A stretch of DNA of 64,000 nt from Bacillota bacterium. Lineage in GTDB: Bacteria > Bacillota > Clostridia > Acetivibrionales > DSM-1351. The position numbers were made by a program, and so were the translations under genes. The notes below the pieces were generated by a model that was not told the origin of the DNA, did not search any database, and saw only the letters and a list, made by a program, of their open reading frames with translations. Shown here piece after piece: positions 52,628 through 61,868 of this stretch. The stretch spans positions 48,899 through 112,898 of the forward strand of contig JAEVZU010000151.1 of the NCBI GenBank assembly GCA_023392075.1. The letters are read 5' to 3'. The stretch's first letter is position 1, and every line of letters begins with the position of its first letter.

Positions 52628-54398
52628 TATAATGCAGGAAGAGGAAATCTCAGAAAAAGCTTACGACTCCAGGTTGATGCGGCGTCTTTTAAAATTTGCA
52701 AAAAAATACTGGCATCTTTTTCTGCTTGCAGTAATCTTTTTATTTGCAGCAACCTTGGTGGATCTGGCCAGACCCTATTTAATGGGTATAGCTATTGACG
52801 ACTATATTAAAAAAAGCAATATATCCGCTTTGAACAGGATGGGTCTTTATTTTGTTCTGCTTATAGCAGCAGGCTTTTTATTCAACCTGCTACAGATATA
52901 TGTATTGAGTTATGCCGGACAGTATATTATCTACAACATCCGGCAGCTTGTGTTTTCACATCTTCAAAAACTGCCGCTGTCCTATTTTGACAGAAATCCC
53001 ATCGGCAGGCTTGTAACCCGTATAACCAATGACACCGAAACTCTCAATGACATGTATACGAATGTTCTTATAACCTTGCTCAAGGATTTTGCCATATTGC
53101 TGGGAACTGTCATAATAATGTTCCGGCTGAACAGTTCCCTGACATGGATCACACTGGCAGCCATGCCGGTTGTACTCATACTGACCGTTATTTTCAGACT
53201 GCGGATAAGAAAGGTCTACCGTAATGTGCGGACCGCAATTGCCAGAGTAAATTCAGCAATCTCCGAAAATATTTCAGGTATGCGCATAATTCAGCTGTTC
53301 AATAAAGAAAAGCCCAACTTTGAAAGGTTCGACAAAATAGGCGAGGCATATTACAAAGCTTCAATGAATGAGGTTGTAACCTTTGGTCTTTTCAGACCCA
53401 TGATCGAAATGGTCTCCTCTCTCGCTATAGCCTTATTGTTATGGAAAGGCGGAGGCAAAGTAATTGATAACTCTCTCGAATTTGGAGTTTTGTACGCACT
53501 GGTAAATTATATATCGCTTCTTTTCCAGCCTATTAACGATCTGGCGGAAAAATATAATATCCTCCAGTCCTCCATGGCTGCTTCCGAAAGAATTTTCATG
53601 ATTCTTGACACACCTGCCGAGGAAGATGCCGGAAGTCTGGAGTTTGACACTGAGGCTGCCGCAGGTGATATTGAATTTAAAAACGTATGGTTTGCCTACA
53701 ATGATGAAAACTGGGTTCTAAAGGATGTAAGCTTCAGGGTTCCTGCCGGACAGACCATAGCAATCGTCGGTCATACCGGTGCCGGAAAGACTTCAATTAT
53801 AAACCTTTTAAGCAGATTTTATGAAATACAGCGCGGTGAGATTTTAATAAACGGTATCAATATAAAAGATGTGCAAAAAGCTTCTCTCAGGAAAGCGATA
53901 GGTGTTGTTCTGCAGGATGTTTTCCTGTTCAGCGGCAAGCTTAACGATAATATCCGTCTTAATGAGGAAAGCATAACAGACGAAAAGCTTCAGGAAGCAG
54001 CCCGTTATGTTAATGCAGACGGGTTTATAAGCAGACTTCCAAACGGTTATAATGAGGAGGTTATGGAAAGAGGCTCCACTTTTTCCTCAGGTCAGCGCCA
54101 GCTTTTGGCCTTTGCCCGTGCTCTCGCATTTGATCCCGCCGTTCTGGTGCTGGATGAAGCAACCTCCAATATTGATACTGAAACTGAAATACTGATACAG
54201 GATGCACTGACCAAACTCACAAAAAACAGGACAACAATTGTTATCGCCCACAGACTTTCCACCATCCAGCACGCAGATAATATTATTGTCCTTCATAAGG
54301 GAAAAGTTCACGAGAGCGGAACCCATCAGGAGCTTCTGGCGGCAAAAGGCATGTACTATTCCCTGTACCAGCTCCAGTACCAGCAGCAGAATGCGTGA
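52611..54398 (+). CDS. ABC exporter half, consensus catalytic site (YheH/BmrD-like)
   Basis: 595 residues with a charged N-terminus of about 30 residues, six helices, and Walker A GHTGAGKT, a signature reading SSGQRQ and Walker B VLVLDEATSNID with the catalytic Glu intact. A GGAGG site for it lies inside the end of the upstream gene. The asymmetric pair fits a heterodimeric multidrug or lipid exporter. No clear terminator follows; a GCCCG/CGGGC hairpin lies at about 54430-54460. Confidence 0.93.
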   Translation: MSEENNIMQEEEISEKAYDSRLMRRLLKFAKKYWHLFLLAVIFLFAATLVDLARPYLMGIAIDDYIKKSNISALNRMGLYFVLLIAAGFLFNLLQIYVLSYAGQYIIYNIRQLVFSHLQKLPLSYFDRNPIGRLVTRITNDTETLNDMYTNVLITLLKDFAILLGTVIIMFRLNSSLTWITLAAMPVVLILTVIFRLRIRKVYRNVRTAIARVNSAISENISGMRIIQLFNKEKPNFERFDKIGEAYYKASMNEVVTFGLFRPMIEMVSSLAIALLLWKGGGKVIDNSLEFGVLYALVNYISLLFQPINDLAEKYNILQSSMAASERIFMILDTPAEEDAGSLEFDTEAAAGDIEFKNVWFAYNDENWVLKDVSFRVPAGQTIAIVGHTGAGKTSIINLLSRFYEIQRGEILINGINIKDVQKASLRKAIGVVLQDVFLFSGKLNDNIRLNEESITDEKLQEAARYVNADGFISRLPNGYNEEVMERGSTFSSGQRQLLAFARALAFDPAVLVLDEATSNIDTETEILIQDALTKLTKNRTTIVIAHRLSTIQHADNIIVLHKGKVHESGTHQELLAAKGMYYSLYQLQYQQQNA

Positions 54399-54500
54399 AT
54401 CACCAAGTCTTAAATGATATGTATTATAGCCTGCCCGATCCTTATACATGAAAGAACCGGGCCATGCACACACAGTACAAACTGGGAAACATCGAAAATT

Positions 54501-55508
54501 TTATAACAGGTTGTCCAACAGGGATATGAGCTTTTGGTCATTTTCCTCAAGCCATTGAGACTGTGAAACTGCATTTTTAATCTGTCCGGCTACAAGCTCC
54601 GGGCTGTCGATCCCCTCCCAAAAGCGGCCAAGGAAGTGTATGAATACATCCAGTCTCCGGAGCATGATAAGCACAGGTATGACTTGAATTTCATGAGGTG
54701 TCAGCTTTACACGGCTGCCGTATCCCTCCAGGAATTCATGCAGCCTTTTCCACAAAGTTTCCCGGCTCTGCCGCATATTGATTATCTCGGACAGGCAGAC
54801 ACTCAGCTCCATCACCCTCAAGTCCTCGGTTACAAATTCAAAATCCAGAACCGCTGTAATGTTCCCTTCTGTGTCTGCCAGCACATTTGAGGCATTGAGG
54901 TCGCCATGCACCAGTTGATGGGGCAGCTTTTCAAGCAAAGGAACGCTATCTCTGAATTTTGCAAGCTGTGCTGCGACCTCAAGCAGTTCATTCCCATACG
55001 CTCCGAATTCAGCAGAAGGTTTTTCACAAAACCTGATTACATCAGGGATAGAACATTTGGGATGGGCGTTTTCAAGATCGTAATACGGCCTGTACACAGG
55101 TTCCAGTCCTGATTTAATTGATTTCAAGGCACAGGTCAAATTGCCTGCAATACGTCCAAAGGCTTTTAGCTGCCTTGTATCCTGAAAATCGGGAGTGGTT
55201 CCCTCCATATAATGAAACAAGGCTGCAAGCTTCATGTCATCTGTAAATTTTATGGTTTCATTGTCCAAAGACTGTACTGGCAGCGGAGTTCCGAAGGGAA
55301 GCTCCATTTTCCCCAATTCAGTCAGAATGTAATGCTCATACTTTACTTTTTCCATATCCCGATGGGTTTGATAAATTCTGAGAACATATTTATTTCCCTC
55401 TGTTTCGACAAAAAGGGTTGTGTTATTCATACCGCCCTTTCCTGGCTGCAATACATATTTATTTTCCGGAAAATACTGTTTCAGCAAGTCGTCAGGGTTA
55501 TATGCCAT
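54501..55508 (-). CDS. Aminoglycoside phosphotransferase-like kinase (APH family)
   Basis: About 335 residues. The small lobe contains YVLQPGKGGMNNTTLFVET and NKYVLRIY. The catalytic loop is HQLVHGDLNASNVLAD with the nucleotide-binding Asp in VLDFEFV, the pattern of APH/choline kinase/homoserine kinase II proteins. ATG 55508 overlaps the NUDIX stop by 11 bases, so the two are coupled. Substrate unknown: small alcohols, amines or homoserine are all possible. Confidence 0.85.
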   Translation of the reverse strand: MAYNPDDLLKQYFPENKYVLQPGKGGMNNTTLFVETEGNKYVLRIYQTHRDMEKVKYEHYILTELGKMELPFGTPLPVQSLDNETIKFTDDMKLAALFHYMEGTTPDFQDTRQLKAFGRIAGNLTCALKSIKSGLEPVYRPYYDLENAHPKCSIPDVIRFCEKPSAEFGAYGNELLEVAAQLAKFRDSVPLLEKLPHQLVHGDLNASNVLADTEGNITAVLDFEFVTEDLRVMELSVCLSEIINMRQSRETLWKRLHEFLEGYGSRVKLTPHEIQVIPVLIMLRRLDVFIHFLGRFWEGIDSPELVAGQIKNAVSQSQWLEENDQKLISLLDNLL

Positions 55509-55998
55509 AGAAAGAGTACTCTCCGTTCTTTTCCCTTGATACAAAAGGAATATTGCTCAAAGCATTACCTGCATTGTCAATCACTCCCTGCAGGATAACT
55601 CTGGTCAGATCCGGAACATCGGGAGCTTTGACAGCCTCGTTTATATCCATGAACAGTGCCTCACTGTTCTCTCTGTTATCCGAATTAGGAGTTCCTGAAA
55701 CATAGTCCATCAGGAAAACCGCGTACCAGTCCTTTAAATTGAACCGTACACCCACCAATTTTACAGGCTCGGCAACAACAGTAGTCTCCTCCATCACTTC
55801 CCGTCTCAAAGCATCCTGGGGTGTTTCCTTAATTTTTACGTAGCCTCCCGGAATGATAAGCCTGCCCTTGCCCGCACCGTAAGTATGCCTTACAAGCAAA
55901 ACTTCATTTCCCTTGAGTACCACTCCCCCAACAGACTGGCACCAGTTTGTATTTTCCTCTTTATTTGCTTCGTTGACTGCAGCGTTATTTGCATCCAA
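55498..55998 (-). CDS. NUDIX hydrolase
   Basis: About 166 residues from TTG 55998, which is eight bases after GGAGG; an upstream TTG (56028) lacks a site. The Nudix box is complete: GGYVKIKETPQDALRREVMEET. It hydrolyses a nucleoside diphosphate linked to another group. The first 20 residues (LDANNAAVNEANKEEN) are polar and variable. Coupled to the kinase-like gene, so a salvage or house-cleaning role is likely. Just upstream is a MITE-like repeat. Confidence 0.88.
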   Translation of the reverse strand: MDANNAAVNEANKEENTNWCQSVGGVVLKGNEVLLVRHTYGAGKGRLIIPGGYVKIKETPQDALRREVMEETTVVAEPVKLVGVRFNLKDWYAVFLMDYVSGTPNSDNRENSEALFMDINEAVKAPDVPDLTRVILQGVIDNAGNALSNIPFVSREKNGEYSFYGI

Positions 55999-56033
55999 TT
56001 TTTCATCCTCCAGGTTTAATGTAAACAATTAAA

Positions 56034-56182
56034 TTAACTAGTTGTGCTAGTTAGCTGATTTTCAGCTTTGCAGTTAATTACGTTATGTTGATTAACCGGT
56101 ACATAAGTACAACTTCAAGCAATGAAGAGCACGGTAAAAGTGCTTGCTGAAAATTAAGCAACTAATTAGCCCCACGTGTTAA
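56034..56182. mobile_element. MITE-like element 1
   Basis: 149 bp with imperfect terminal inverted repeats of about 35 bp (56034-56066 and 56146-56182) beginning TTAAC and ending TTTTCAGC inward. The outer motif CGTTGTGCTAGTT-like is shared with element 2 at 57276-57351. No coding capacity. Target-site duplication not clear. Confidence 0.55.
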
Positions 56183-56189
56183 ATATTTT

Positions 56190-57143
56190 TTAATAGCCCT
56201 TTGCCTTATCGACCACATTCATCAGTTTTTTGCCCTCAATGAGTGATTTCAGATTATTGGCCGCTATTCTTACTATGCGCTCCTTTGTTTCATCCAGGCT
56301 GAAGCCACCCGAAATATGCGGAGTAATAACCGCATTCTTTATCCTCCACAACCGGTGTTCCTTCGGAAGCGGTTCAGGATCTGTCACATCCAAAGCTGCT
56401 CCCAGGAGCTGTCCATTTTCGAGGGCATCACACAAGGCTTCCGTATCTATAGCGTTTCCCCTGCCCACATTTATCAAGACCGCATCTTTTTTAAAAAGCT
56501 GCAGTGTTGATTTATTTATTACCTTATTTGTCAGCTTTGTTTCGGGCAGGCTGAGAGCAACTATATCAGCCCGGGGCAGCAATTCCTCAAGCTTATCCAT
56601 AAGATATAGTTCATCCAGATAATCAGGTTTGCCGCTATCCGTTCTCCTTATTCCGATTGTATGCGAACCAAGTGCTTTAAGCCTCGAAGCAAATTCTCCT
56701 CCGATATCACCCAGCCCCACAATCAGAGCCGTTGAATTAAAGATACCTTTAACCCTGCCGGCATAGGACCAATCCCCTCCGGCCTGGTTATCCCGGTAAA
56801 TATGAAGATTTTTGTACAGTTCAAGCAGTACTCCCAGCATGTATTCCGATATGGCAAGGCCATACGCACCGGTCGCATTGGCAAGTACAGTTCTTTCGGG
56901 TAAAACACCCTCCTGTGCGTATTCTCCCACACCGGCACTGAACAATTGCAGCAGTTGAAGTTTTTTTGACAGTTTAAGCCTTTCTGCGGGTGGATTTCCG
57001 ATTATAACATCTGCGTTTTTCAGCTGCTCTTCGTTCAGCTGTTCGTTCATTGTGTAAATAAAGTTGCAGCCGGGTGCTTCAGACTCTAAAAACCTTTTTT
57101 GATCATCATTAAGTTTCATAAGTACAAGAATAGATTTTTCCAT
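56190..57143 (-). CDS. D-2-hydroxyacid dehydrogenase family protein
   Basis: About 317 residues from ATG 57143, which follows leader repeat E directly. NAD-binding motif GLGDIGGEFASRLKALG, then the catalytic-domain segment INVGRGNAIDTEALCDAL (Arg), and LDVTDPEPLP (Glu) and TPHISGG (His), the three active-site residues of the family. It reduces a 2-keto acid or oxidises a 2-hydroxy acid; specificity is not visible. It is bracketed by MITE-like elements on both sides, so gene and leader may have arrived together. Confidence 0.88.
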   Translation of the reverse strand: MEKSILVLMKLNDDQKRFLESEAPGCNFIYTMNEQLNEEQLKNADVIIGNPPAERLKLSKKLQLLQLFSAGVGEYAQEGVLPERTVLANATGAYGLAISEYMLGVLLELYKNLHIYRDNQAGGDWSYAGRVKGIFNSTALIVGLGDIGGEFASRLKALGSHTIGIRRTDSGKPDYLDELYLMDKLEELLPRADIVALSLPETKLTNKVINKSTLQLFKKDAVLINVGRGNAIDTEALCDALENGQLLGAALDVTDPEPLPKEHRLWRIKNAVITPHISGGFSLDETKERIVRIAANNLKSLIEGKKLMNVVDKAKGY

Positions 57144-57239
57144 ATGTGTGCCCATGCCCAGCATTTCGCACAAAACATAATGGTAGAAATGGCATGGGCT
57201 CGGTACCTCCTTCAGTGATTTTTATAATTTCTTTCAACC
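57144..57239 (-). repeat. Leader repeat copy E (before the hydroxyacid dehydrogenase)
   Basis: The best-kept copy. Minus strand: GGTTGAAAG (57231-57239), GGAGG (57206-57210), 9-bp stem 57191-57199/57150-57158, inner GAAATG/CATTTC pairs, then ATG 57143. Removing the hairpin leaves 12 bases between GGAGG and ATG. The ATG inside the stem starts a 24-codon frame ending after the gene's own start. Confidence 0.9.
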
Positions 57240-57275
57240 TTTATCAGCTCCGAATTCGTGAAATTTTAATATAAT

Positions 57276-57351
57276 TTAACGCGTTGTGCCAGTTGATTCT
57301 GATTAAATCTATCTGTAAAGCAAAACAAAATTTTAATTAGCACAACGGGTT
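57276..57351. mobile_element. MITE-like element 2 with target-site duplication
   Basis: 76 bp with terminal inverted repeats AACGCGTTGTGC / AACCCGTTGTGC (one mismatch) and flanked by a perfect 13-bp direct repeat attttaatataat (57263-57275 and 57352-57364). No coding capacity. The direct repeat is AT-rich, so chance is possible but unlikely at this length. Confidence 0.65.
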
Positions 57352-57540
57352 ATTTTAATATAATATGTACCCATATTCAGATATATCAAATATAAATATT
57401 ATAATACCATACTTTTTATTTCTCTGATAATATAACTAATCCGTAAAATCTTTTTTTCATTTTATTTCTTCCCTGTGAGTATCAACATTATATAGATTTA
57501 CAATATCTTTCATGTTATCTTTCATGTTTTTACACGTCAC

Positions 57541-57583
57541 CCAAAAACTGAAAATTGGGCTGTACTCACTGCTACAACCCAAT
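57541..57583 (-). terminator. Terminator of the hydrogenase operon
   Basis: 11-bp stem with one G-U (57573-57583 with 57554-57564) followed on the minus strand by TTTTCAGTTTTT. Confidence 0.8.
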
Positions 57584-57611
57584 CTCCGGAAACTTGAACA
57601 TTTTGGTTAAA

Positions 57612-59450
57612 TTAAATTCTGTCCCTCTCCTCGAAATGCGTGTGAAGGAGTTCATGGGCTTTTTCACCAAAAGGTTCTCCCAGATAAGTTTTATATAGCT
57701 CCAATATTTCCTTGTTCTCATGGGACTTTCTTATCTTTTTGTTTCTATCCTCTTCAAATATGGCTTCCCTGCGTTTTTTAACAATCTCATCATTGCCATG
57801 GTGGTAAGGCTGTCCGCCTCCGGCAATACAGCCGCCCGGACAGGCCATTATCTCAATAGCATGGTAGTCTGCCTTTCCGTCGCGGATATCCTCAAGAATA
57901 TGCCGTGCATTGCCCAGACCGCTGGCTATACCTATTTTAAGTTCCTTGTCACCTATTTTCACAGCAGCTCTGCGAACTCCATCCATCCCCCTCAAATCCT
58001 CAAATTCTATTTTTTTGAGTGGTTCACCTGTCAGCCATTCCGAGGCTGTACGCAGGGCTGCTTCAATAACACCGCCGGCAGTACCGAACATTACGGCAGC
58101 CCCCGAGGATTCGCCAAGCGGACTGTCAAAATCACTGTCGGGCAGTTTTGCAAATTCAATCCCCGCCTCATGTATCATGGCTCCGAGCTCCCGGGTGGTT
58201 ATTGATATATCTACATTGTTGCGTTCATCCTTTGTCAGTTCGGGACGCTTGGCTTCGGCCTTTTTTGCTATACAGGGCATAACCGACACCATAACAATAT
58301 TGTCGGGATCTATTCCCATTTTTTCGGCATAGTAGGTCTTCGCTATGGTTCCCAACATAATATGCGGTGATTTGCAGGTTGACGGTACGTGAATTAATTC
58401 GGGGAATTGATGCTCAATGAACTTGACCCATGCAGGACAACAGTTTGTAAGTATGGGAAGGGTTTTGCCGTTCCGGAGCCTGTAGATAAGCTCCGAGGCC
58501 TCCTCCATAATGGTCAGGTCAGCACCGAAATCGGTATCAAATACAGCATCAAAACCCATGCGCCTCAGTGCTGTTACCATCTTACCGGTAACTATGGTCC
58601 CGGGCTCCATTCCGAACAGTTCACCAAGCGCAACGCGGATTGCCGGCGCTGTCTGTACAATTACATATTTATCCGGATCGCTTATGGCTTCCCAAACCTT
58701 ATCGGTGTGATATACTTCAGTGAGCGCCGCCGTGGGACAAACCTGCACACACTGCCCGCAGTACGTGCAGGAGGATTCAACCATGGGTATGTTGGCAAAG
58801 GGACCCACAAAGGAATTGAAGCCCCTGCCTATCCCCGAAAGGATGCCGCAGGTTTGTACTTCATTGCATGCTGTTTCACAGCGCCTGCAATATATACATT
58901 TATTTGAGTCCTTGACAATGGCATCACTTGTCATATCCTTCGGATAGCTAATTCGTTCACCTTCCCAGCGTATCTCCCTGACATTCAGCTCCTCAGCAAG
59001 TGACTGGAGCTCGCATTCAAGGTTTTTAGGGCAGGTAAAGCATTCATTCGGGTGGTTTGACAGCAGCAGCTCGACTGCCATCCTTCTAGCGGTAACAGCT
59101 CTCCTGGTATCAGTTCTGACTGCCATGCCGTCCTGAAGCTTTGTTACACAGGATGGGACAAGTTTATTCCGGTTGTTCCTCTCATCAACCACCTCCACCA
59201 TACAGACACGACAGGAGGCAGTCTTGTTGTAAAGCTGTAAATCATGCAGATCCAGGTGGCACAGAGTCGGAATTTTCACTCCTGCCCGGTGTGCAGCCTC
59301 CAGAATGGTAATTCCCTCTGGAACGGTCAGATCCTGATCATTTATCCGCACATTAATTCTTTTTTTATCAGGACTGCCCGGCATTTCATTTTCATCCATA
59401 TTATGAACTCTTTTTTTACGTTTTCCGCTTAAATCAATCTTTACACTCAT
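57612..59450 (-). CDS. hydA: [FeFe]-hydrogenase catalytic subunit of HydABC/Hnd type
   Basis: About 612 residues. ATG 59450 has GGGAGG eight bases upstream. N-terminal [2Fe-2S] ferredoxin domain (CHL, CRVC, VPSC), His-Cys3 cluster (HPNECFTCPKNLEC), two [4Fe-4S] clusters (CIYCRRCETAC; CTYCGQCVQVCP), and the H-cluster domain: L1 LTNCCPAW, L2 VMPCIAKKAE, L3 IMACPGGCIAGGGQ. L1 has Asn where Ser is commoner. With the two partner subunits it forms an NAD(H)/ferredoxin-linked, probably electron-bifurcating hydrogenase. Last gene of its operon. Confidence 0.93.
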   Translation of the reverse strand: MSVKIDLSGKRKKRVHNMDENEMPGSPDKKRINVRINDQDLTVPEGITILEAAHRAGVKIPTLCHLDLHDLQLYNKTASCRVCMVEVVDERNNRNKLVPSCVTKLQDGMAVRTDTRRAVTARRMAVELLLSNHPNECFTCPKNLECELQSLAEELNVREIRWEGERISYPKDMTSDAIVKDSNKCIYCRRCETACNEVQTCGILSGIGRGFNSFVGPFANIPMVESSCTYCGQCVQVCPTAALTEVYHTDKVWEAISDPDKYVIVQTAPAIRVALGELFGMEPGTIVTGKMVTALRRMGFDAVFDTDFGADLTIMEEASELIYRLRNGKTLPILTNCCPAWVKFIEHQFPELIHVPSTCKSPHIMLGTIAKTYYAEKMGIDPDNIVMVSVMPCIAKKAEAKRPELTKDERNNVDISITTRELGAMIHEAGIEFAKLPDSDFDSPLGESSGAAVMFGTAGGVIEAALRTASEWLTGEPLKKIEFEDLRGMDGVRRAAVKIGDKELKIGIASGLGNARHILEDIRDGKADYHAIEIMACPGGCIAGGGQPYHHGNDEIVKKRREAIFEEDRNKKIRKSHENKEILELYKTYLGEPFGEKAHELLHTHFEERDRI

Positions 59451-59464
59451 TCCACACACCTCCC

Positions 59465-61192
59465 TTATGACTTGATTCCAATTTTATTTTTGGCAATGTA
59501 TTTACCTTCCCCTCTGGGATGATCCACATCCGAAACAAAATCCATATACTCATCCCAGAAATATTTCATTGTACTGACTATTGGATTGGGAGCAGTCTGA
59601 CACAAACCGCACAGAGCACTGTCCTTAACCATGTAGGCCAGCTGTTTCATGGCATCCAGGTCAGCCATCGTCGCTTCTCCTGAAGTTATTTTACACAGCA
59701 TTTCAAAAAGCCTCTTTGTCCCGATCCTGCCCGGACCGCATCGCCCGCATGCTTCATCCATTGTAAATTCCAGATAGAACTTAGCAATATTGACCATGTT
59801 GTCATCTTCATCCATTATTATCATTCCGCCTGAGCCCATCATTGTACCTATCTTCAGAAGCCCGTCATAATCTATGGGCGTGTCAAGGTTCTCCTCGGTT
59901 ATAACCCCTCCCGACGGGCCCCCTGTCTGAACAGCTTTGAATTTCTTGCCGTGAGGTATCCCGCCTCCTATGTCAAAAATGATTTCACGGAGAGTAATTC
60001 CCATTGGTACTTCCACAAGGCCCACATTGTTTATTTTTCCTGCCAGGGCAAATACCTTGGTTCCCTTGCTTTTTTCGGTTCCCATTGAGGCGAACCAGTC
60101 TGCTCCGCGGTTCATAATAACCGGAATGTTTGCAAAGGTCTCCACATTGTTTACACAGGTTGGAAATCCCCAATAACCCTCCTCTGCGGGATAGGGCGGC
60201 TTATAGTCGGGTTCTCCTCTTTTTCCTTCACAGGAATTTATAAGAGCTGTCTCCTCTCCGCATACAAAAGCACCGGCTCCATATTTAAGCATTACGTCAA
60301 AACTGAAACCGGTTCCAAAGATATCCTTGCCCAGAAGTCCCATTTCCCGGGCCTGCTGCAGTGCATTTGTAAGCCGGGCGATAGCAAGAGGGTATTCGGC
60401 CCTTATATAGACAATTCCCTTATGGGCACCTATGGCATATGCACCTATGGCCATAGCCTCGATTACACTGTGGGGGTCACCCTCCAGGATGCTTCTGTCC
60501 ATAAAGGCGCCCGGGTCACCTTCATCCGCATTGCAGATAATATATTTTTGGCTGTTCTCCTGCTTGCAGGTTATTTCCCATTTAAGCCCGGTAGGAAAAC
60601 CTCCGCCTCCTCTTCCACGTAGTCCTGACTTCTTTATCACATCTATAATCTCCCCGGGTGACATCTGCGTAAGTGCCTTTCCAAGAGCCTGGTAGCCGTC
60701 CATGGCAATATATTCGGTAATATCTTCAGGGTTTATCAGTCCGCAATTCCTGAGTGCAACACGGAGCTGCTTTTTGTAGAAGGTCATCTCCTCCTGTGTA
60801 TGAACCTTTTCCTTTTTCTGGGGATCTTCATAGAGTAATCTTTCCACCTGACGCCCCTTGATAAGGTGCTCGTCCACTATATCCTTTGCATCCTTTGGCC
60901 CCACCCTGACATAAAATACATTGTCCGGCTCGATTTTTACTATGGGGCCCTGTTCGCAAAAGCCGAAGCACCCTGTTCTGATAACCTGAACCTTACTGTT
61001 CAAACCTCTGGCCTTTAAAATAACTTCCAGATTCTTTACAACTTTATCGCTGTCACTGGCAAGGCAGCCGGTACCGCCGCAGACCAAAATATTTCTGTTT
61101 GTTTGTGCCGCGTCCCTATGCTGTCGTATTTTTACCTTTTCAGAAGCTACCTGTTTAATCTTATTCAGCCCCTCCATGGATTTTATCTGCAT
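59465..61192 (-). CDS. hydB: HydB/NuoF-like subunit of the hydrogenase
   Basis: 575 residues. Thioredoxin-like [2Fe-2S] N-terminus (CGGTGCLAS...GCFGFCEQ), the NADH/FMN-binding NuoF core (LRGRGGGGFPTG, ICNADEGDPGAFMDR), SLBB domain, and the [4Fe-4S] motif ACGRCGPGRIGTKR. Ends shortly after DHPRGEGKYIAKNKIGIKS, lacking the C-terminal ferredoxin-like domain with extra cysteine clusters present in long HydB proteins. It carries the NAD(H) site. ATG 61192 (AGGAGG in front) lies inside the end of the HydC-like gene. Otherwise full length. Confidence 0.92.
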   Translation of the reverse strand: MQIKSMEGLNKIKQVASEKVKIRQHRDAAQTNRNILVCGGTGCLASDSDKVVKNLEVILKARGLNSKVQVIRTGCFGFCEQGPIVKIEPDNVFYVRVGPKDAKDIVDEHLIKGRQVERLLYEDPQKKEKVHTQEEMTFYKKQLRVALRNCGLINPEDITEYIAMDGYQALGKALTQMSPGEIIDVIKKSGLRGRGGGGFPTGLKWEITCKQENSQKYIICNADEGDPGAFMDRSILEGDPHSVIEAMAIGAYAIGAHKGIVYIRAEYPLAIARLTNALQQAREMGLLGKDIFGTGFSFDVMLKYGAGAFVCGEETALINSCEGKRGEPDYKPPYPAEEGYWGFPTCVNNVETFANIPVIMNRGADWFASMGTEKSKGTKVFALAGKINNVGLVEVPMGITLREIIFDIGGGIPHGKKFKAVQTGGPSGGVITEENLDTPIDYDGLLKIGTMMGSGGMIIMDEDDNMVNIAKFYLEFTMDEACGRCGPGRIGTKRLFEMLCKITSGEATMADLDAMKQLAYMVKDSALCGLCQTAPNPIVSTMKYFWDEYMDFVSDVDHPRGEGKYIAKNKIGIKS

Positions 61193-61727
61193 GCTGTACC
61201 TCCTTTACCCGATATGAATTTAAAATACCGTCAATCTCACCCGCCTTGACCCTGCCGTACACCTTGTCATCCACCATCACCACAGGCGCAAGACCGCAGG
61301 CTCCGATACAGCGTACGTCCTTTATGGTGAACAGACCGTCCTCTGTGGTTTCATTCGTTTGTACACCAAGCTTTTCTTTGAACTCTTCAAGAATTTTGTC
61401 GGCACCTCTGACAAAACACGCCGTTCCCATACAAACACTGATAGTGTGCCTTCCGCCCGGCTTTGTACTGAAATAGGAATAAAAACTGACCACCCCGAAG
61501 ACCTCTGCTCCCGGAATACCCAGTTTACGGGCAATATAGAGCTGTACATCCCTGGGGAGATAACCGAAAACATGCTGTGCCTTGTGGAGAATTTCAATCA
61601 ATGCACCCTTTGTTGTTTCCAAACTCTCGATGAATGCATTTAACTCGTCGTACTTTTCCTTTGGAAACTCTTCTCCAACAGGTTTCATTACATCAATTTC
61701 CTGGGGCTTTGTTATATTGATCACCAA
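61161..61727 (-). CDS. hydC: HydC/NuoE-like subunit of the hydrogenase
   Basis: 188 residues if started at TTG 61727; ATG 61688 with AGGAAATTG is an alternative (175 residues). Helical N-terminus, then thioredoxin-like [2Fe-2S] domain with CMGTACFVRG and CIGACGLAPV, the NuoE ligands. It passes electrons within the trimeric complex. First gene of the hydrogenase operon and overlaps the next gene by 32 bases. Also named hndA in Desulfovibrio operons. Confidence 0.92.
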   Translation of the reverse strand: MVINITKPQEIDVMKPVGEEFPKEKYDELNAFIESLETTKGALIEILHKAQHVFGYLPRDVQLYIARKLGIPGAEVFGVVSFYSYFSTKPGGRHTISVCMGTACFVRGADKILEEFKEKLGVQTNETTEDGLFTIKDVRCIGACGLAPVVMVDDKVYGRVKAGEIDGILNSYRVKEVQHADKIHGGAE

Positions 61728-61810
61728 CTTTCCGGATATTTGGAATATAAAGATTTATTCCATTTATAACATTCCAAGGAAACCGGTGTTTAATACTTAA
61801 AAGGTAATCG

Positions 61811-61857
61811 AAAAAATAAAAATCCGGATACCCATCTTTTAAATAGGTATCCGGATT
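61811..61857 (-). terminator. Terminator after the coiled-coil gene
   Basis: Perfect 12-bp stem (61846-61857 with 61821-61832), followed on the minus strand by TTTTTATTTTTT. It separates the gene from the hydrogenase operon. Confidence 0.9.
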
Positions 61858-61868
61858 ACTGATAACAA

